Below the pieces are notes generated by a model. It searched no databases. It had not been told where the DNA came from and worked only from the letters and a program-made list of their open reading frames with translations. From assembly GCF_024758505.1 (NCBI RefSeq), contig NZ_CP077970.1:3100001-3164000 (forward strand): a stretch of DNA of 64,000 bases, given 5' to 3'. Each line of letters starts with the position of its first letter. Positions within the stretch are counted from its first letter, which is position 1. Shown here piece by piece: positions 9,975-19,288 of this stretch. The DNA comes from Bradyrhizobium arachidis. GTDB lineage: Bacteria; Pseudomonadota; Alphaproteobacteria; Rhizobiales; Xanthobacteraceae. Position numbers and translations under genes: made by a program.

Positions 9975-10601
9975 TCACCCCGTGCGGCGCGCGAGCAGCA
10001 GTGTCGCGGCGAGCCCGCACATCACGGCACCCGACGCCTGCCGCGTCCTGGCAATGAAGGACGGCCGTCGTGCAAGCCCCGATCTCGCCTTCGCGGCCCA
10101 ATAAGTCACGATCAGGTCGACGGCGGTGTTGAGCGCCACGGAGATGAGGCCGAGCACCACGAACTGCGCGGCGACGTTGGCAGTGGGGTCGACGAATTGC
10201 GGGATGAAGGCAAGAAAGAATGCGGCGGTCTTCGGGTTCAGCGCTTCGACGACGATGCCTTCGCGAAAGGCACGGCGTCCGCCGGTCGTCTCGATCTCGG
10301 CCGGTTCGACGATGCGCGCCTCACGCCAGGTCTTGAGGCCGAGCCAGACGAGATACAGCGCGCCCACGATCTTCAGCAGGGTGAATGCCTCGCTGCTCGC
10401 CATGACCAGTGCCGATAGGCCGGCGGCGCCGGCGAAGACGTGCACGAGGCCGCCGAGACCGAGGCCAACGCTCGATGCCAGCCCCTCTGTCCTGCCACCC
10501 GCGAGCGTGCGCGCTACGATGTAGAAGATGCCCGGTCCCGGCGTGATCGCGACGACGAGCGCGGCGGCGAGAAAGAGGGCGAAGGTCTGGAAGTCAGGCA
10601 T
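9975..10601 (-). CDS. LysE/RhtB-family amino-acid or metabolite exporter
   Basis: A 208-residue inner-membrane protein of the LysE superfamily with five to six hydrophobic segments. The family signature is at the N-terminus (FLAAALVVAITPGPGIFYIVART, GGRTEGLASSVGLGLG), followed by LKIVGALYLVWLGLKTWR and FREGIVVEALNPKTAAFFLAFIPQFVDP. The frame reaches 10709, but the ATG at 10601 gives the standard family length and places the first segment correctly. It would export an amino acid or related compound. It is not in an operon with its neighbours. Confidence 0.93.
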   Translation of the reverse strand: MPDFQTFALFLAAALVVAITPGPGIFYIVARTLAGGRTEGLASSVGLGLGGLVHVFAGAAGLSALVMASSEAFTLLKIVGALYLVWLGLKTWREARIVEPAEIETTGGRRAFREGIVVEALNPKTAAFFLAFIPQFVDPTANVAAQFVVLGLISVALNTAVDLIVTYWAAKARSGLARRPSFIARTRQASGAVMCGLAATLLLARRTG

Positions 10602-10806
10602 GGCGCGCTCCGCGATCGGTTCGCCGCCAGTCACCAGCAGAGCGGGGGGCGAGTCAAGTCGAGGTGGGGAAGGCGGCAACGCGTAAACAGCAAGTGCGAC
10701 GAACCGCACCCCTCAGTCTCTATATGTGGCGCGCAAGGGGCTTGCTTCAAGACCTCGGTCGCCCCGTAGAACCGCCGGCCAAACCACAACCACATGAGGT
10801 GTGCCG

Positions 10807-12270
10807 ATGGATCATGCAGTGCTGATCGCAGGAGCCGGTCCGACGGGACTGATGTTGGCGGGCGAGCTGGCATTGGCGGGAATCGACGTTGCGATCGTCG
10901 AGCGGCGCGTCGGCGCGGAACTGACCGGTGCGCGCGCCGGCGGCCTGCACGCACGCACGATCGAAGAGCTCGATCAGCGCGGCATCGCCGACCGGTTTCT
11001 TGTCCAGGGGAAGGTGGCCCAGGTCGCATGGCTCGCAGGCACGCCGCTCGACATCGGTGACCTTCCCACGCGGCACAATTACGTGCTCGCGCTGTGGCAG
11101 CGACATATCGAGCACAGTCTCGCCGGCTGGGTCGAGGAGCTTGCAGTGCCGGTCTATCGCGGCTGTGAGGTGACGGGTTTTGCGCAGGACGATACCGCCG
11201 TCGCCGTCGAGCTCGCCGACGGCCGTTCATTGCGCACACAATATCTCGTCGGATGCGACGGAGGACGCAGCCGGGTCCGCAAGGCGGCCGACATCGACTT
11301 TCCCGGATGGGATCCGACGGTCAGCCATCTGATCGCCGAAGCCGAGATCGTCGAGGAGCCGGAATGGGGCATCCGTCATGATGCGATCGGCATCCATGCG
11401 CTGAGCCGGCTTGAAGATGGCCGCACCGTGCGGATCCTGGTGACCGAGCGGCAGCTCGGCGCCGCCGGCGAACCGACGCTGCGCGATCTCAGCGATGCGC
11501 TGATCGCGCACTACGGACGCGATTTCGGCGTCTACAGTCCGGTTTCGCTTTCCAGGTTCACCGACATGACCCGGCAGGCCGAGTCCTATCGCAAGGGACG
11601 GGTGCTCCTGGCCGGCGACGCCGCGCATGTGCATTACCCCGCGGGCGGGCAGGGCCTCAACACGGGTGTGCAGGATGCGGTGAATCTGGGATGGAAGCTG
11701 GCGCAAGTAGTCAGGCAGACATCGCCGGACAGTCTGCTCGACACTTATCACGCCGAGCGTCACCCCATTGCGGCCCGCGTGCTCCGCAACACCATGGCAG
11801 CGGTCGCGCTGCTCCGCCCGGACGACCGCACCAAGGCGTTGGGCAGCCTGGTGTCCGACCTTCTCGGCATGGACGAGCCGCGCAAGCGCATCGCCGCGAT
11901 GATGTGCGGGCTGGATATCAAATACGATTTTGGCGAGGGACATCCGCTGCTCGGCCGCCGCATGCCCGATCTCGATCTCGTCACAGCCAAGGGCCGGCTG
12001 CGGACAGTTTCGCTGCTTCACGACGCGCGGCCGGTATTCCTCAACTTCGGTGCATCAGGCGAACTCCCGATCGCGCGATGGGCCGACCGGGTCGAGCGCG
12101 TCGATGCGGAATATGTTGGCGCGTGGGAACTCCCTGCGATCGGTGCGGTCACGGCTCCCGCCGCCGTCCTGATCAGGCCCGATGGCTACGTGGCGTGGGT
12201 CGGGGACGAAACTGGCCGAGATCTCGCCGACGCGCTCACCAAATGGTTCGGTCCGCCTGTGCCGGGGTAA
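10807..12270 (+). CDS. FAD-dependent aromatic monooxygenase (PheA/TfdB group, rifampicin monooxygenase-like)
   Basis: A 487-residue flavoprotein hydroxylase. The N-terminal dinucleotide fold is LIAGAGPTGLMLAGELA. The second FAD/NADPH motif is VGCDGGRSRVRKA near residue 160. The third FAD motif is GRVLLAGDAAHVHYPAGGQG near 265, followed by NTGVQDAVNLGWKLA. The C-terminal part (about 370-487) is the thioredoxin-like tail found in phenol- and rifampicin-type monooxygenases. Start ATG at 10807 has GAGGTG upstream; a GTG two codons earlier is possible. It likely hydroxylates an aromatic ring with NAD(P)H and O2; the substrate is unknown. Confidence 0.9.
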   Translation: MDHAVLIAGAGPTGLMLAGELALAGIDVAIVERRVGAELTGARAGGLHARTIEELDQRGIADRFLVQGKVAQVAWLAGTPLDIGDLPTRHNYVLALWQRHIEHSLAGWVEELAVPVYRGCEVTGFAQDDTAVAVELADGRSLRTQYLVGCDGGRSRVRKAADIDFPGWDPTVSHLIAEAEIVEEPEWGIRHDAIGIHALSRLEDGRTVRILVTERQLGAAGEPTLRDLSDALIAHYGRDFGVYSPVSLSRFTDMTRQAESYRKGRVLLAGDAAHVHYPAGGQGLNTGVQDAVNLGWKLAQVVRQTSPDSLLDTYHAERHPIAARVLRNTMAAVALLRPDDRTKALGSLVSDLLGMDEPRKRIAAMMCGLDIKYDFGEGHPLLGRRMPDLDLVTAKGRLRTVSLLHDARPVFLNFGASGELPIARWADRVERVDAEYVGAWELPAIGAVTAPAAVLIRPDGYVAWVGDETGRDLADALTKWFGPPVPG

Positions 12271-12298
12271 GTGCACGGCCATCGGCGCGTGCGATCGG

Positions 12299-12320
12299 AG
12301 CAGACGTTTACGCGTCTGCT
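12299..12320. terminator. Possible hairpin after the monooxygenase gene
   Basis: AGCAGACG (12299-12306) pairs with CGTCTGCT (12313-12320) across a 6-base loop, 29 bases past the monooxygenase stop and 20 bases before the next start. No T-run follows, so termination would be partial at best. Confidence 0.3.
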
Positions 12321-12340
12321 GCCGCTCGCTATGTTTGAGC

Positions 12341-13006
12341 ATGTCCCCAGTCCGCGCCGTACTCCTGGATCTCGACGGAACGCTCATCGATTCCCAGTCG
12401 GGTATTGCCGCAAGTTGTCTGGCTGCGCTGCGTGCACTCGGGCACGATCCCGGCGAAGCGCTCGATGTGAAGAGCGTGATCGGGCCACCGCTTGAAGACA
12501 TCTTGCGGGCGTTGCTGCGGGTCTACGGCGACGATCGGGTCGATGAAGCTGTCGTGGCCTATCGTCAGCACTACGGCGAAATGGGTTTGCTTGGAAGCGA
12601 ACCTTACGCCGGAATTGGCGATGCGCTCCAGGACATGCGGCGGGCCGGTTTGCGAATCTATCTCGCCACATCGAAGCGCGAAGTCTTTGCGCGGCGCATC
12701 CTGGAGAACCTGAAATTAGCGACATATTTCGACGGCATCTACGGCTCGGTGCCAGGCGGCGAGCGCGATCACAATCCTGAGCTGCTCGCCCATATCCTGT
12801 CCGAACGCGACATCCGCGCCGCGCACAGTCTCATGGTCGGGGATCGCCGGCATGACATCGCCGGAGCTCACGCGGTCAGGATGCGCGGGCTTGGCGTGCT
12901 CTGGGGATATGGCAGCCGCGACGAGCTTGAAGCAGCCGGCGCGGACCAGTTAGTGGAAGGGACAGCTGATCTCGCCCGCATGGTTCTGTCGATGCTGGAC
13001 GGATAG
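12341..13006 (+). CDS. HAD-superfamily phosphatase, phosphoglycolate phosphatase-like
   Basis: A 221-residue HAD hydrolase. Motif I is LLDLDGTLIDS at the N-terminus (nucleophile Asp and acid Asp). Motif II is in LRIYLATSKRE. The lysine/motif III area is ARRILENLKLATYFDGIYGS, and motif IV is HSLMVGDRRHDIAGAHA. The helical cap between I and II fits the phosphoglycolate phosphatase / 5'-nucleotidase group. The frame is open back to 12182, but that overlaps the monooxygenase gene; the ATG at 12341 starts four residues before motif I. Substrate not assigned. Confidence 0.92.
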   Translation: MSPVRAVLLDLDGTLIDSQSGIAASCLAALRALGHDPGEALDVKSVIGPPLEDILRALLRVYGDDRVDEAVVAYRQHYGEMGLLGSEPYAGIGDALQDMRRAGLRIYLATSKREVFARRILENLKLATYFDGIYGSVPGGERDHNPELLAHILSERDIRAAHSLMVGDRRHDIAGAHAVRMRGLGVLWGYGSRDELEAAGADQLVEGTADLARMVLSMLDG

Positions 13007-13036
13007 CCACCGTCTCGAGCCGTTGAGCAGGCGCCA

Positions 13037-14074
13037 TCAATGGCGGTTGCGGCGAGACGGGAGATCCGGGCACAGCACGAGCTTGCCATCGAGGCCGCCG
13101 GTTTCCAGCCGGCGGTGCGCTTCAGCAACGTCATCGAGCGAGATTCGCTCGGTGACACGTGGCCGGATGGCCCCGCTCGCCAGCATGGCAAGCAAGCGCT
13201 GGAGATCCTCAATAAACCATGTGGGATGTCGCAAACGCATTGCGTTTATGGAGTAGAAGAATGCCCGCCTGCCGCCAGGCAACCACCTCCAGAGATACAG
13301 GCGCGCGATCCACATCAACATGGTGAGCATGCGCCGCTGACCCTGGACACCGGCGGAGTAACCATAAGCACAGAGCAAGCCGCCAGGTTTGAGTGCTGCG
13401 AACGACCGGCGATAGCCGTCCTCGCCGATACCGTCGAACACCACGTCGAAGCCGCCCGGCAGGACGCGAGTGAAGTCTTCGCGCTGATAGTCGATGGGCG
13501 TAGCACCGAGTTCTCGAATCAGGTCGGCATGCCGAGCGTGAGCGCCACCCCAGAGTTCGAGCCCAGCGATGCCGCCGAGTACGAGCAGCGCCTGACCGAC
13601 TGCACCGGCAGCTCCATGCACAAGCACGCGCTGTGCTCGACGCACCTGCGCTGCCCGATGCAACAGTTGGTACGCAGTCATCCAGCTCAAGACCAGCGTG
13701 GCGGCCTCAGCGGCATCAAGGCCTTCCGGGACCTGGGTCAAGTCGCTTGCTTGAAGCGTGCGGTACTCGACGTTCGATCCGAGCACCGTCATGTCGGCTA
13801 CATGTTCGCCAAGCCGAAAGCCGGTCACGCCGGCGCCGAGCTGATCGATTTCGCCGATCAAATCATAGCCCATGACAAGCGGCGGACGGCGGGACGCCGT
13901 TTGAGGGTAGAGATGGCGTCGGATCAATGTGTCGGTGTACTCGATCCCCGAGGCCAACACCCGGACCCGCACCTCGCCCGGACCGGCGGTCGGCAAGGGA
14001 GCGTCGACGACCTCGAGCTCGTCGGGACCGCCATAGCGCCGGAGTTGAACAACGCGGTTGCGCGGTTCGATCAC
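13037..14074 (-). CDS. Quinone oxidoreductase-like medium-chain dehydrogenase
   Basis: A 345-residue MDR-superfamily protein. It has the GroES-like N-domain (GPGEVRVRVLASGIEYTDT, PPLVMGYDLIGEIDQLGAGV) and the nucleotide-binding motif VLVHGAAGAVGQALLVLG near 150. The zinc ligands of alcohol dehydrogenases are not evident, so it is closer to NADPH:quinone reductase / zeta-crystallin proteins. An insertion with WIARLYLWRWLPGGRRAFFYS near 255-275 is unusually aromatic and might contact membrane. A palindromic FixK/FNR-type site lies 64 bases upstream of its ATG, so expression may rise when oxygen is low. Confidence 0.88.
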   Translation of the reverse strand: MIEPRNRVVQLRRYGGPDELEVVDAPLPTAGPGEVRVRVLASGIEYTDTLIRRHLYPQTASRRPPLVMGYDLIGEIDQLGAGVTGFRLGEHVADMTVLGSNVEYRTLQASDLTQVPEGLDAAEAATLVLSWMTAYQLLHRAAQVRRAQRVLVHGAAGAVGQALLVLGGIAGLELWGGAHARHADLIRELGATPIDYQREDFTRVLPGGFDVVFDGIGEDGYRRSFAALKPGGLLCAYGYSAGVQGQRRMLTMLMWIARLYLWRWLPGGRRAFFYSINAMRLRHPTWFIEDLQRLLAMLASGAIRPRVTERISLDDVAEAHRRLETGGLDGKLVLCPDLPSRRNRH

Positions 14075-14137
14075 GTGCCCGTCCTTGCAGTCTCAAACTT
14101 TGAAGTAAGAGCATGACAGAAGAACGGAGCGAGAAAA

Positions 14138-14151
14138 TTGATGTCGATCAA
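14138..14151. promoter_or_regulatory. FixK/FNR-type box upstream of the quinone oxidoreductase-like gene
   Basis: TTGATGTCGATCAA is a perfect TTGAT-N4-ATCAA site inside a longer perfect palindrome (14134-14155). It ends 64 bases upstream of the ATG at 14074, a good place for a CRP/FNR-family activator. The same sequence can fold as a 9-base-arm hairpin, so a terminator for the upstream L,D-transpeptidase gene is an alternative. Confidence 0.6.
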
Positions 14152-14222
14152 TTTTTGACCGCTGAGCGGGCTTCGTCTGTCGCCCCCAGGCGGTCACGCC
14201 GCCCAGGCGAGGCGTGCCCGCC

Positions 14223-15761
14223 TCACCACCAGCGCGGTTGCGGCGGATAATTATACTGCTCGCCACGCCGGCGCACATTGCCAGGCTGCGGTTGCGGGTT
14301 GGGATTGCGCGGCTGGAAGAAAAAGAAGCCGTTGTCCCAACCGTCGTCACTTGCAATGGCTACGGGAGGCGTCGGCTTGCGCGTGATGAAGCCGCCCTGC
14401 GGCTGGTTGCTCAGCACGGCCACGAACTCGGTGCGATAGTTGGTCTCGCTGCTCAGCGGTTCGTCCGAGATGACGATCGAGGATCGCGGCAACGCGGTCG
14501 GCGCGATCCGATCGAGCACGTCTTGCGGGATGGTGATGCGGTCGAGCGCGGCCTTGGCCTCGTCGCCATTGTCGATCGTGACCACGCTCCAGCGCAGGCC
14601 AGAATCGCTCCTTGCCATGGCCGTGAAGATGTGCGTGCCGAGCGGCCGTTCAGGATTGCGGATCGTGACCGGAACCTCGATGCTGGTATCGAAGACCTCG
14701 CCGCCGCCGTCCGGTGCCGGCTTGTGCGTGTTGCGGCGGACGTAGAGTTTTTGCGTCGAACGGCTGATGTAGACCGAGACCGGCTCGAGCGCGAGCTTTG
14801 CATCGTTCGCCGCTCTGGCGGTGTCGGCCTTCTTGGTCGCCGCGGCCTTGGCGGCGTCCTTTGCGGCAGCGGCGGCGTCCAGCTTCGTCTTCGCGTCGGC
14901 CTTGGCGGTGTCGAGCTGCGTTGCTGCCTCCGCAGCCTTGGGGGCGACCTTCTGCTTCAGCTCCTCAGCCTTCGCCTTGGCCTGGTCCGTCTTGGCGGTG
15001 GCGAGCGATTTTTCGGCGAATGCAAGATCGGCCGCGCTGCGGGCCTTTTGCTGTTCCAGCTTGCGCAGTGACGCCGTGAGCGTTGCCGTCTCGCGGGCCG
15101 AATTCGCCGCGGCCTTCTTCGCTTCGTCGGCGGCTCTCGCGGCGTCCGCGGCCTCGCGCAGCAGCGTCTCGGCGCGCGCCGGTGCCGCCGCGATGGCCTC
15201 GGCCTTCGGCGCGAACAGCGCCGGGTGGGAGATGTCGAGCGGGGCCGCGTCGTTCGGCGAAATGATGATCCGCATGCCGATCCGCGTCTTGTCGAACAGG
15301 TTTTCCGCAAAGCCGAAGGGCATCCGCACGCAGCCATGCGAGGCGGCATAGCCGGGCAGCGGCCCGCCATGCAGGGCGATGCCGTTCCAGGTGATGCGCT
15401 GCATGTTCGGCATCCAGGCATCGTCATACATGGTCGAGCGGTGGTCCTTGTCCTTCTCGACGATGGCGAAGATGCCGGCCGGGGTCTCGCGTCCCGTCGT
15501 TCCGGTCGATACCGGCGCGCGCAGGATCCAGCCCTCGGCGTCGTAGAATGTGACCTGCTGGCTCTTGATCGAGACGATCGCCATGATCGGCTCGCCGGCT
15601 TCGCGCGGCGCCACCGCTTCGACGGCGGCTGCGGGGCGCTGTTTGGCCGAAGCGTCGGCGGTCAGGGCCGCGAGGGCGGTCATTGCCGCGAGCGTCACAA
15701 CGCCGCAGGGCCCCCAACGCCGCATCGTCACGGCGGATTGCGCCATCGCTCGGTTCACCAT
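14223..15761 (-). CDS. Periplasmic L,D-transpeptidase (YkuD) with Ala-rich coiled coil and second degenerate domain
   Basis: A 512-residue exported protein from the ATG at 15761 (open to 15857; ATGs at 15746 and 15725 are also possible). A signal segment (GVVTLAAMTALAALTA) is followed by a YkuD domain at about 58-165 with PVSTGTTGRETPAGIF and the catalytic HGG...SHGCVRM (Cys144). Residues about 180-310 are a long Ala/Lys/Asp-rich coiled coil. A C-terminal part at about 315-440 again looks like the start of a YkuD fold (ISRSTQKLYVRRN, PVTIRNPERPLGTHIF) but has no catalytic Cys. The end is Pro/Asn/Gln-rich. It would cross-link peptidoglycan or attach proteins to it. Confidence 0.9.
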   Translation of the reverse strand: MVNRAMAQSAVTMRRWGPCGVVTLAAMTALAALTADASAKQRPAAAVEAVAPREAGEPIMAIVSIKSQQVTFYDAEGWILRAPVSTGTTGRETPAGIFAIVEKDKDHRSTMYDDAWMPNMQRITWNGIALHGGPLPGYAASHGCVRMPFGFAENLFDKTRIGMRIIISPNDAAPLDISHPALFAPKAEAIAAAPARAETLLREAADAARAADEAKKAAANSARETATLTASLRKLEQQKARSAADLAFAEKSLATAKTDQAKAKAEELKQKVAPKAAEAATQLDTAKADAKTKLDAAAAAKDAAKAAATKKADTARAANDAKLALEPVSVYISRSTQKLYVRRNTHKPAPDGGGEVFDTSIEVPVTIRNPERPLGTHIFTAMARSDSGLRWSVVTIDNGDEAKAALDRITIPQDVLDRIAPTALPRSSIVISDEPLSSETNYRTEFVAVLSNQPQGGFITRKPTPPVAIASDDGWDNGFFFFQPRNPNPQPQPGNVRRRGEQYNYPPQPRWW

Positions 15762-16034
15762 GCCACGCCCCGGTCGAAATGCCTGTCCATTCCTGCCTCG
15801 ATCAAGTGTCCACCTCGCGATTGCCGGACCAACGCGCCGCCACCATCCATACCGCAAACTTGTTTAGGGAATCATGCGGCATTTTTGGGGGCAAATCTCT
15901 CATATACGACGGCTCCCGCAGGCGGAAGGGCGGCGCGAGGCCGCTGGCTACGTCGATCGCTCGGCCAGGTGTTCATGTCGATGAACGCAAGGCCCCCGGT
16001 ATAAATCGAAAAAACGCCCTCCAGCGCCGATTGT

Positions 16035-19000
16035 TCAGGGCACTCCCATTTTTCTGGCAGCCAATTCGGGCAGCTCGAGCATTGCTTTCGCAACGGGATC
16101 GTCGGGATGGCGGCCAAGGATATTTCGATAGGCGGTTGCGGCTTCGCGATGGCGGCCGGCTTCAAATAGGGCGGATGCAGCTTCCGTCAGTTTGCTCAAT
16201 TCCAGGGCGTGGTCGGCCGCCTTCAATTCGGGATCATCGCTATCCCTCACGCCCAGCAGTTCGTAGATCATGAAGCGTTGCTCACGCCCCTTCACGGCAA
16301 TGCGGCGCAGCGGCCTGACGACGATCCGAGGCCCGACTGCGTTGACCACCGTCTCGCTCACGCAGATCGTCGTTCCGAACTGCTTGTTCATGCCTTCCAG
16401 CCGCGAGGCGACATTCACGGCATCACCGATGGCCGTGTAGCTGAAACGTTCGGTCGAGCCGACATTTCCAACCAATGCGTCGCCCGTGTTCAGCCCGATC
16501 CGCATCCGGAACGCCAAATGCCCGGCTGCGCGCTGCGTTTCGTTCGCGGCGCTCAGGCGGTGGACGGCGCGAAGCGCGCCGTGGCAGGCGCGCAAGACAT
16601 GGTCGGGCAATTCGAGCGGTGCGCCCCAGAATGCCATCACGCCGTCGCCGATGAATTTGTCCACGGTGCCGCTCTCATCGGTAACGGCCTTCGACACGAT
16701 GTCGAAATAGGTCGACATCTGCCTGAGCAGTTGATCGGGATCTGAATGCTCGGCATGGGTGGAGAAGGCCTCGATGTCCGAGAAGAAGACCGTCAGCGGC
16801 CGCTTCTCGACGCCGAGCGTGAGCGGGATTCCCGACTTCACCAGGCCCTTGACGACCTCGACGGGCGCAAACGAGGCGAATGACTGGAGCGAGCTGCGCA
16901 GCAGCGTCGCCGCCGTCTGCAGCTGGGCGATCTCCTTGATCTTCGATGACGGATCGTGGCTTTCCCGGAAAGTCAGATCCTCGATCGCTTCGAGCTCCCG
17001 GGTGACCCTTTCCAGCGGGCGCGTCAACCGTCGCGCGATCAGGAAAATGAACGCCAGTTCGATCGCCGTCAGCGTGACGATGGTCAGGACGATCTTCTGG
17101 TTGGTTTCGCGAAGTTGCCCCACGAAGTCGTCGGTCGGTGTCAGGATTACCGATTGCCAGGGGCTGCCGAACGTCTCGGGAAAGCGCGCGAATGACGCGC
17201 TCAGCTCGCGGCCGTTTTGCGGCGACTTGAAGACGAAATTGTCCCTGTTGGTCTCGACATGCCGCCGGTAGGCGTCCCGGACGTCGGCGTTGTCAACGGT
17301 CGCAAGCGTTGCGATTTGCAGCGTGCCGCCGGCAAACTTGACCGCCTTCTCCCGCTCGGACGAAGCGACGATCTTGCCGTCGTTGGGATCGGCAATCATG
17401 GTAACGCTGTGCCGGCTCGGCCGCTGCGTCGACAGATAGCGCGACAAGACGTCGAAAGTGATGTTCACCGACGCACAGCCGAGAAACTCGCCGTCTGTGG
17501 TGTAGATCGGGTAGCGCGCCGAGATGATGGGATAGCCGGTATCGGGATTAATTGACGGCGCGGTGACGTAGAGCGCGTGCGAGTCCCTTGCGGCGGCATA
17601 GCCGGGCAGGGCGCGGATATCGAGGGATGTCGGCGCGCTGTAACGGCCGATGACGTTCGGCCAGGCATCATAGAATGTACGGTGCCGGTCTCGCGAAAGC
17701 CCGGTCGAAAAGGGCTCGATATAGCTCGAATGCCAGTTCGCGCCGGGAGGTATCTGCGTGTCGGCGCGCTTGCGATCCTCGTCGACGCGGGTGACGACCC
17801 GATGATAGCCATCCTCGAAGCTGACATAGGCGGCATCGATCTGCGTCGATGAGGTCAGGACCCGATAGAGCGCATCACGGCTGTCCTCCGTCCTGAAGAA
17901 GGAGGGCTGCGCCGCCGCCGACTCCGCGAGCAGCCCCAAGACGCCTCCGACGCCGCGCATCAGGTTCTCGATGCTTTCAATGGTCGCGGAGCGCGATTTC
18001 GCGATTTGCTCCTGCAGGATCGTAACGATTGCTTCGCTGTTCTTTTGATGGTTGAAGACCAGGATGAAGATCAGGATCGGAATGCTGAGGCAGACGAACA
18101 GCCCCGCCATCACGTAGCTCAGGCGGAACTGACTCACGATGGTCCGATTGGCCCTGCGGTAGAGCAGGAATGTGCCGGCGCCGGCCAGGAGCAGGAGAGC
18201 CGTGACCGCAGTCAGCTTCAGCCAGTAAAGAAACCTGTCCTCGGATGTCTGGTAGATCGGCGGGGCTGGCAGCTTGCCCTTCGGCAGCATGCCGAGGTCC
18301 TGGTAGATCCGGGCAATGGCGTTCCAGCGTTCCGGAGACTGGCTGCCGAGCGGGATCAGACCCGGCTCGATCAGCGCCTCGGTGCGCACAGCCTCGAAGA
18401 CCAGCGCATCGCGCGATTTGATGACGGGGTAACCGCGCAGGATGATATCGACCGCTTCCTGCTTGTTGGCGAGGGCGTAGTCCCACCCCTTCAGGCTCGC
18501 TGCGAGGAATGCCTGGACCATCGCCGGCTTGCGCAGCGCCAGCGCGTCCGTGGTGCAGAGGTTGTCGCCATAAAAGTCGAAGCCGAAAGTGCGTGGCGTG
18601 AAGGATCGGTAAGGGACGCGGTTCTGCTCGAGGACGAAGGGCTCATTGGTCACGTAGGAGACCATGGCGTCGGCCTTTCCGGCCACCAGGTCGAGCGGGT
18701 TGCCGGTGTGCTCGACGCGTGGGAGCGCCGCATAATCCACGCCCTGCTGTTTCAGCATTGCGGCGAGATCGTCGCTGCCTGACGCATCCATCAGGCGCCG
18801 GCCCTTGAGTTCGGGCAGGGCGTTGATCCGGGCCCGGCTCGGCACGAGAATGTTCGCGGCCGAATGCTGGAAGATGACGCCGAGCACCACCACCTTCGGC
18901 TGACTGGGCCGCGGCAACAGCACGCCGGTCATGCAGACGCCGAAATCGGCTTTGCCGGAGGCAACGTCGACCATGGCGTCAATGCCGGGGCCGCCGCTGC

Positions 19001-19196
19001 GGATTTCCACCTCGAGCCCTGTGTCCCGGTAAAACCCCTTCTCCAGGGCAACGTAGTATCCCGCAAACTGAAACTGGTGCAGCCATTTGAGCTGCAGGGA
19101 CACTTTTTCCAGAGCAAGAGCCGGTCCCGGCAGGAAAAGCGTCGCTAGAATCGCAAGCCTTGTTGCTCTCTTTGTCCAGATCTCGCGGGCGAGCAA
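16035..19196 (-). CDS. Fusion: THI5/NMT1 substrate-binding domain - Cache - HAMP - class III adenylate cyclase
   Basis: A 1053-residue membrane receptor cyclase. Order: signal peptide (1-28); NMT1/THI5-like periplasmic binding domain (about 32-300, KVSLQLKWLHQFQFAGYYVA, YYVALEKGFYRDTGL); membrane segments at about 323-346 and 361-382; Cache-type extracellular sensor (about 390-695); membrane segment 702-723; HAMP (about 723-775); cyclase domain (about 798-985). Cyclase metal aspartates are Asp807 (FFSDIEAF) and Asp851 (KFIGDGVMAFWG), with YTAIGDAVNVASRL later, so it should be active. A short TPR-like helix pair ends it. Start is TTG at 19196 with GAGAGGA before it. The gene faces a nucleobase permease. 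It likely makes cAMP on sensing a small molecule such as a pyrimidine; the ligand is inferred. Confidence 0.93.
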   Translation of the reverse strand: MLAREIWTKRATRLAILATLFLPGPALALEKVSLQLKWLHQFQFAGYYVALEKGFYRDTGLEVEIRSGGPGIDAMVDVASGKADFGVCMTGVLLPRPSQPKVVVLGVIFQHSAANILVPSRARINALPELKGRRLMDASGSDDLAAMLKQQGVDYAALPRVEHTGNPLDLVAGKADAMVSYVTNEPFVLEQNRVPYRSFTPRTFGFDFYGDNLCTTDALALRKPAMVQAFLAASLKGWDYALANKQEAVDIILRGYPVIKSRDALVFEAVRTEALIEPGLIPLGSQSPERWNAIARIYQDLGMLPKGKLPAPPIYQTSEDRFLYWLKLTAVTALLLLAGAGTFLLYRRANRTIVSQFRLSYVMAGLFVCLSIPILIFILVFNHQKNSEAIVTILQEQIAKSRSATIESIENLMRGVGGVLGLLAESAAAQPSFFRTEDSRDALYRVLTSSTQIDAAYVSFEDGYHRVVTRVDEDRKRADTQIPPGANWHSSYIEPFSTGLSRDRHRTFYDAWPNVIGRYSAPTSLDIRALPGYAAARDSHALYVTAPSINPDTGYPIISARYPIYTTDGEFLGCASVNITFDVLSRYLSTQRPSRHSVTMIADPNDGKIVASSEREKAVKFAGGTLQIATLATVDNADVRDAYRRHVETNRDNFVFKSPQNGRELSASFARFPETFGSPWQSVILTPTDDFVGQLRETNQKIVLTIVTLTAIELAFIFLIARRLTRPLERVTRELEAIEDLTFRESHDPSSKIKEIAQLQTAATLLRSSLQSFASFAPVEVVKGLVKSGIPLTLGVEKRPLTVFFSDIEAFSTHAEHSDPDQLLRQMSTYFDIVSKAVTDESGTVDKFIGDGVMAFWGAPLELPDHVLRACHGALRAVHRLSAANETQRAAGHLAFRMRIGLNTGDALVGNVGSTERFSYTAIGDAVNVASRLEGMNKQFGTTICVSETVVNAVGPRIVVRPLRRIAVKGREQRFMIYELLGVRDSDDPELKAADHALELSKLTEAASALFEAGRHREAATAYRNILGRHPDDPVAKAMLELPELAARKMGVP

Positions 19197-19288
19197 GAAA
19201 GCGTCCTCTCGATGTCGGAGACGGCATGGGGTCAGGCGCCGTGACCCCGGGGTGCGCTGGCACGCTATGGGCCGAGGTCCGGCAAAGG

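Noticed and set aside
14820..15180. Repetitive Ala/Lys-coding DNA that at first looks like a tandem repeat array
   Set aside because: It is the coding sequence of an Ala-rich coiled coil in the L,D-transpeptidase; no constant repeat and spacer pattern, so not a CRISPR or satellite.
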